Assembly (NCBI GenBank): GCA_022822245.1
Contig: JAJECB010000192.1
Location: 1 to 7,486, forward strand
Length of the DNA: 7,486 nucleotides
From: Gammaproteobacteria bacterium
GTDB lineage: Bacteria; Pseudomonadota; Gammaproteobacteria; HK1
Direction of reading: 5' to 3'
In this document: positions 4,767 to 7,486 of the stretch, one piece after another
How positions within the stretch are numbered: position 1 is the first letter of the stretch
Layout: each line of letters begins with the position of its first letter
Made by a program: the position numbers and the translations under genes
The notes under the pieces: model-generated
What the model was told of the DNA's origin: nothing
Seen by the model: only the letters and a program-made list of their open reading frames with translations
The model's database searches: none

Positions 4767-7310
4767 CGACGACTTCCTTTCGCGTTGACTCGATGCGGGA
4801 TCCTGACCGGTCAACCCGGGTCGTTCGACCGGTGCGGGACGGCCCGGTTCGCTTCGATCGACCGCCGTAGCGGCTCGATCGGCGGACTCGGGCCACTCGG
4901 CCGATTCGACGACGTCACGAGCATGCAGGTCCGCAATCTCGTTCTCGGGAAGCCCGAGAATGTCGCGTAGCACCTCGCCGGTGTGCTCGCCGAGGCATGG
5001 CGCGCGCGATCCGGTGCCGTTCGCTCGCCGGGTCCAGCGCCAGGGGACGCGGAAGTGGGCCTTCATTCCCACTTCCGGATGCTCGACGGTGTTGAACGCT
5101 TCCCGCGCCGCGAGGTGGGGATCGGTTCTCAGGTCTTCGCTCGAAACGCTTGGAAAGGCGGGAACCCCTGCGGTCTGCAGCCGCTCCGCCACCTCCCACC
5201 GGTCCCGGGATGCGCACCACTTTGCGAGGATGCGATCGATCTCTCCCTCGTTCGCCTTGCGGGCCGCCGCGGTCGCGAACCGGGGCTCGGACGCGAGCTC
5301 CGGGCGGCCGATGGCTCCGCACAGGGCCTCCCACTCTTCCATCGTGGCGGCCGCGATCGCGACCCATCGGTCGTCCCCGCGGCAGGGATAGACATTGCAG
5401 GGCGCGGTCTCCGGGTCGCGGTTGCCCATCGGCGAGTACGGCTCGCCCCCCAGGGCATGGTTCATCCACCCCTCGAAGGCGGTGCACATCATCGCTTCCC
5501 ACATCGCGACGTCGATGACCTGTCCGCGTTCGCCATGAAGGTCGCGGGCCACGAGGGACGCGGCGACGGCGATGGCCGCGTGAACCCCGCCGTTCGGGTC
5601 GCCGTAGGCCATGTTGACGTCGCGGGGCCGGCCGTCCTCTGCGTAGCCGGTCACCGCGGAGAGGCCCGCGAGGGGCGAGATGAGCGGACCGTAGCCGGTG
5701 TAGAGGCGAAGCGGTCCGTCCTGCCCGAAGGCGGAGATGAGGGCCACGGTGAGGTTCGGGTTGATGGCGAGGAGGTCGTCGGGGCCGAGCCCCATGCGCT
5801 CGAGGACCCCGGTGCCGAAGTTGGCGACGAAGACGTCGCTCTCGCCCGCGAGACGGCGGACGAGGTCGCGCCCCTTGCCTTTCGAGAGGTCGATCCCGAC
5901 GCTCTTCTTGTGCTGCCCGAGCTGGTTGAAGTACCCGTTGCGGTTCGGGCCGGGGGAAAGCTCGCGCGCATGGACCGATGCGCGGCGGGTGAGGTCGAGC
6001 CGTCGCGACGACTCGACCTTGAGCACCTCCGCCCCGAGCGCCCCGAGAATCATGGTGCAGTGCGGTCCGGCCCATACCCAGGAGAGATCGAGAACCCGTA
6101 CCCCCCGGAGGGGGCCGCCGCCGGCCGCGCCGTCCCCGCCTTTCCCGCCCGCGGGAGCGCGCGGGTCGGAGCCCGCGTCCGCGAACACCGCGGCGGAGCC
6201 CGCCTCGCCGAGCGCGGGGGCGGGCCGGGAGAGCCGCCACCAGCGGCGACGGAGGCGGTACGGAGGCCCGGGCAGCTCGATACGACCCGCCCCGGGGTGG
6301 TCCACCGGGACGAAGAAGTCCCGCGCCCGGAGGTGCTCCTGCTCCGCGAGCCGCGCGTGGTCGAACACCGGCGCCGCGCCGACCCGGACGGCCTGGAGCG
6401 CGTGGAACACCTCCTCGGAGGTTCGCGTGCGCGTCCAGGCCGAGACCCGGTCCCGGAGCTCGGCCGCGTGCGCGCCCCGTTCGTCACGGGACGCGAACAT
6501 CTCGCTCGCCCCCCATTCCGGCGCCCCGATGAGCGATGCCATCCGCTGCCACTGGGCCTGCTCGGGGCAGATGATGAACACCTCGCCGTCGCGGCACGGG
6601 TAGAAGCCCATCGGCTCGTAGATGGAACGGTCGCTCCGGTGGTCGATGCGCCTCGCGTACTCGAAAGAGGTGAAGTGCCGGCCGAGGAGGAAGGCGACCG
6701 TCTCCTGTACCGACACATCGAGGTGATCGCCGAGCCCGGTCACCCGCGCGCCCCGGCAGGCGGCGAGCGCGGCGACGGCCGCGTGGAGCCCGGCCTGGAT
6801 GAGCGCGTGGTGCCCGAAGGGGCGGATCGGGGGCCACTCCCGCGGCGCGCCCCGGCCGGGGATGATGTAGCCCCAACCACCGGCGTGCACCAGGGTGAGC
6901 TCGTCTCCTCTCCAGCCGCGGCGCGGGCCGGTTAGGCCGAACGGAGTGATGGAGACCACCACGAGCCGGGGGTGGCGTTCGCGCCAGGGCTCCACGTCTT
7001 CGAGCTCCGGGGCACGCCCCTCCCGAACGACGACGTCCGCCCGTCCGAGCAGCCGCTCGAGCTCCGCCCGGCCGGAGGCCGTCGTCCGATCGAGGACGAT
7101 GCTTCGCTTGTTGGCGTTGAGGTGGAGAAAGGGTCCGCCGGCCGGGGCGCGGCAGCCCGGAACGACACCCCGGCGGCGCACCGGATCGCCCTCCGGCGGC
7201 TCGACCTTGACCACCTCCGCGCCGAGGTCCGCGAGCGCCTTGCCGGTGCTCGAAGCCGCGAATCCGCCTCCGATCTCGATGACCGCCAGGCCTTCGAGCC
7301 CCTTCCCCAT
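3891..7310 (-). CDS. Tandem family III CoA-transferase fused in frame to a Uma2 nuclease domain
   Basis: An uninterrupted frame of 1139 residues. Residues 4-365 and 400-801 are two CaiB/BaiF (formyl-CoA transferase) modules, each opening with a Rossmann-like signature (GLAVIEIGGGFAASSTGKALADLGAEVVK-type; GVRVLDLSWVWAGP) and each keeping the catalytic Asp that forms an aspartyl-CoA intermediate: Asp198 in GDHLDVSVQE and Asp600 in GQVIDVAMWE. Module 2 ends in the usual CLGEHTGEVL...LPENEIADLHARDVV. Such tandem proteins (about 800 residues; DddD is one example) move CoA between carboxylic acids; the substrate here is unknown. Residues 802-930 are Pro/Ser/Asp-rich linker, and 931-1110 a Uma2 domain with PDLVVEID (Asp1040, Glu1044, Asp1046) and Lys1054. 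The ATG at 7308-7310 has AGGGGG (7316-7321) 5 nt upstream; a GTG 21 nt earlier is less likely. The fusion is unusual: either one protein, or two genes whose separating stop was lost. Confidence 0.82.
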   Translation of the reverse strand: MGKGLEGLAVIEIGGGFAASSTGKALADLGAEVVKVEPPEGDPVRRRGVVPGCRAPAGGPFLHLNANKRSIVLDRTTASGRAELERLLGRADVVVREGRAPELEDVEPWRERHPRLVVVSITPFGLTGPRRGWRGDELTLVHAGGWGYIIPGRGAPREWPPIRPFGHHALIQAGLHAAVAALAACRGARVTGLGDHLDVSVQETVAFLLGRHFTSFEYARRIDHRSDRSIYEPMGFYPCRDGEVFIICPEQAQWQRMASLIGAPEWGASEMFASRDERGAHAAELRDRVSAWTRTRTSEEVFHALQAVRVGAAPVFDHARLAEQEHLRARDFFVPVDHPGAGRIELPGPPYRLRRRWWRLSRPAPALGEAGSAAVFADAGSDPRAPAGGKGGDGAAGGGPLRGVRVLDLSWVWAGPHCTMILGALGAEVLKVESSRRLDLTRRASVHARELSPGPNRNGYFNQLGQHKKSVGIDLSKGKGRDLVRRLAGESDVFVANFGTGVLERMGLGPDDLLAINPNLTVALISAFGQDGPLRLYTGYGPLISPLAGLSAVTGYAEDGRPRDVNMAYGDPNGGVHAAIAVAASLVARDLHGERGQVIDVAMWEAMMCTAFEGWMNHALGGEPYSPMGNRDPETAPCNVYPCRGDDRWVAIAAATMEEWEALCGAIGRPELASEPRFATAAARKANEGEIDRILAKWCASRDRWEVAERLQTAGVPAFPSVSSEDLRTDPHLAAREAFNTVEHPEVGMKAHFRVPWRWTRRANGTGSRAPCLGEHTGEVLRDILGLPENEIADLHARDVVESAEWPESADRAATAVDRSEPGRPAPVERPGLTGQDPASSQRERKSSMTSPVRTDSPSSRTGDPFPDPPSPRDDPRSGSPFPPDRPVPAPVSRPPGSSVSGSDPVSRPDGGIPASSNPDAPVRYEVPMPRGLFDRLTGHDRAPRCRYDMATGRAEFVAEPGPAHEGRATQVTRLVICVEDALDDAGHPPRFFLGRATRLMSDDGAFEPDECLFIDPPDQLDLREHDGYLDVRKGHPIPDLVVEIDRSVASSHKLAPYFRMGVREAWTFGRRDGARIWVSDPEAESAFRAADQSLVLPGLGRNDLQQLLGDSPRMATSWRSRQLAKRVARIILARQGRG
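4773..4779 (-). promoter_or_regulatory. Internal Shine-Dalgarno inside the long frame
   Basis: AAGGAAG on the minus strand, 6 nt before an in-frame ATG. This is better than the site of the long frame's own start, and it falls exactly where a separate Uma2 gene would begin. It is the main sign that the C-terminal part was, or still is, its own cistron. Confidence 0.5.
4855..4881 (-). repeat. Hairpin in the CoA-transferase/Uma2 linker
   Basis: CGATCGA (4855-4861) pairs with TCGATCG (4875-4881); four further pairs (4862-4865 with 4870-4873) form after a one-nucleotide bulge, with a CGTA loop, for 11 bp in all. It lies about 35 nt beyond the codons that normally end a CaiB-type protein. The place is right for a vestigial terminator, though no T-run follows. 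A separate perfect palindrome TGACCGGTCA is at 4804-4813. Confidence 0.42.
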
Positions 7311-7340
7311 TGCCGCCCCCTGCCAATGCACGAAGGCGGG

Positions 7341-7368
7341 ATCATAGCGGCGGGCCGAGGCCGGTCGG
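7341..7368 (-). promoter_or_regulatory. Candidate promoter of the CoA-transferase/Uma2 gene
   Basis: On the minus strand the -10 box TATGAT (plus 7341-7346, 5 of 6 matches) stands out in GC-rich DNA. A weak -35, CCGACC (plus 7363-7368, 3 of 6), lies 16 nt upstream. Transcription would begin near 7334, which leaves a sensible leader of about 24 nt only if translation starts at the ATG at 7308-7310. Confidence 0.4.
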
Positions 7369-7376
7369 GACCGGCC
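7359..7376. promoter_or_regulatory. 18-nt palindrome on the -35 region, candidate operator
   Basis: GGCCGGTC-GG-GACCGGCC is a perfect 8-bp inverted repeat with a 2-nt centre that covers the -35 box of the CoA-transferase promoter. Size and position suit a dimeric repressor such as a TetR-type protein, often found with acyl-CoA genes, but no regulator gene is in the window. Confidence 0.35.
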
Positions 7377-7486
7377 CTGCGGGAGGCGGGCGGTCGCGGG
7401 CCGGGGTCCCCACCGCGGCCGGACCTCGCGCCCCGCAAGCGCAGGGCGGGCCGCGGCGAGCGGGGGGCGCCCGGCCGCGGGACGAC
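7377..7486. other. Right-edge region without recognisable gene
   Basis: Very GC-rich sequence upstream of the CoA-transferase promoter. I see no ribosome site plus frame, and no RNA gene. It may be the start of another intergenic region or the edge of a gene beyond the window. Confidence 0.35.

Noticed and set aside
4983..6935. A 650-codon plus-strand frame opposite the CoA-transferase
   Set aside because: Its opposite strand encodes conserved CaiB/BaiF motifs; the plus product is low-complexity, charged, and has no family signature.
3891..7310. DddD (DMSP CoA-transferase/lyase) as identity of the tandem CoA-transferase
   Set aside because: The tandem layout is similar, but I recognise no DddD-specific motif or neighbouring DMSP genes, so only the family-level name is given.

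Overview
This is a high-GC stretch of bacterial chromosome, probably around 70% G+C judged by eye. No ribosomal or housekeeping marker is present, so the host cannot be named. The ArsC and the small membrane protein look proteobacterial (alphaproteobacterial relatives come to mind). Uma2 nucleases of this kind and tandem CoA-transferases are also common in Myxococcota, Acidobacteriota, Gemmatimonadota and Binatota. Treat the taxonomy as open.

Layout, left to right. (1) At the left edge on the minus strand is the N-terminal part of a HigA-like helix-turn-helix antitoxin, cut by the window end. (2) Next, also on minus, is a complete Uma2-family PD-(D/E)XK protein with a strong Shine-Dalgarno sequence and a good sigma70-like promoter whose -35 box is overlapped by a palindrome. 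(3) A 341-nt divergent intergenic region leads to plus-strand genes: a metal-site-bearing VOC/glyoxalase-fold protein, a 276-nt gap holding a perfect 12-bp hairpin, then arsC (low-molecular-weight phosphatase-type arsenate reductase) overlapping by 4 nt an AqpS-like aquaporin, then a small two-helix membrane protein. (4) Convergent to these on minus is a very long open frame of 1139 codons: two fused family III (CaiB/BaiF) CoA-transferase modules, a Pro/Ser/Asp-rich linker, and a second Uma2 nuclease domain at the C-terminus. Its promoter and a further palindrome lie near the right edge. The last 140 nt or so hold no recognisable gene.

How the genes may work together. The arsC-aqpS pair makes a minimal arsenic module: arsenate is reduced in the cytoplasm and the arsenite leaves down its gradient through the aquaporin. 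No ArsR, ArsA/B or Acr3 is visible. The upstream VOC gene might serve organoarsenicals, but its sequence does not show this. The two Uma2 proteins face the arsenic cassette from both sides and, with the antitoxin-like gene, give the region an accessory-island character.

The most unusual feature is the CoA-transferase/Uma2 continuous frame. The linker carries an internal Shine-Dalgarno and ATG plus a hairpin typical of intergenic DNA. It therefore looks like two formerly separate genes joined by loss of a stop codon, with the second part possibly still translated on its own. No clearly new defence or mobile system was found.
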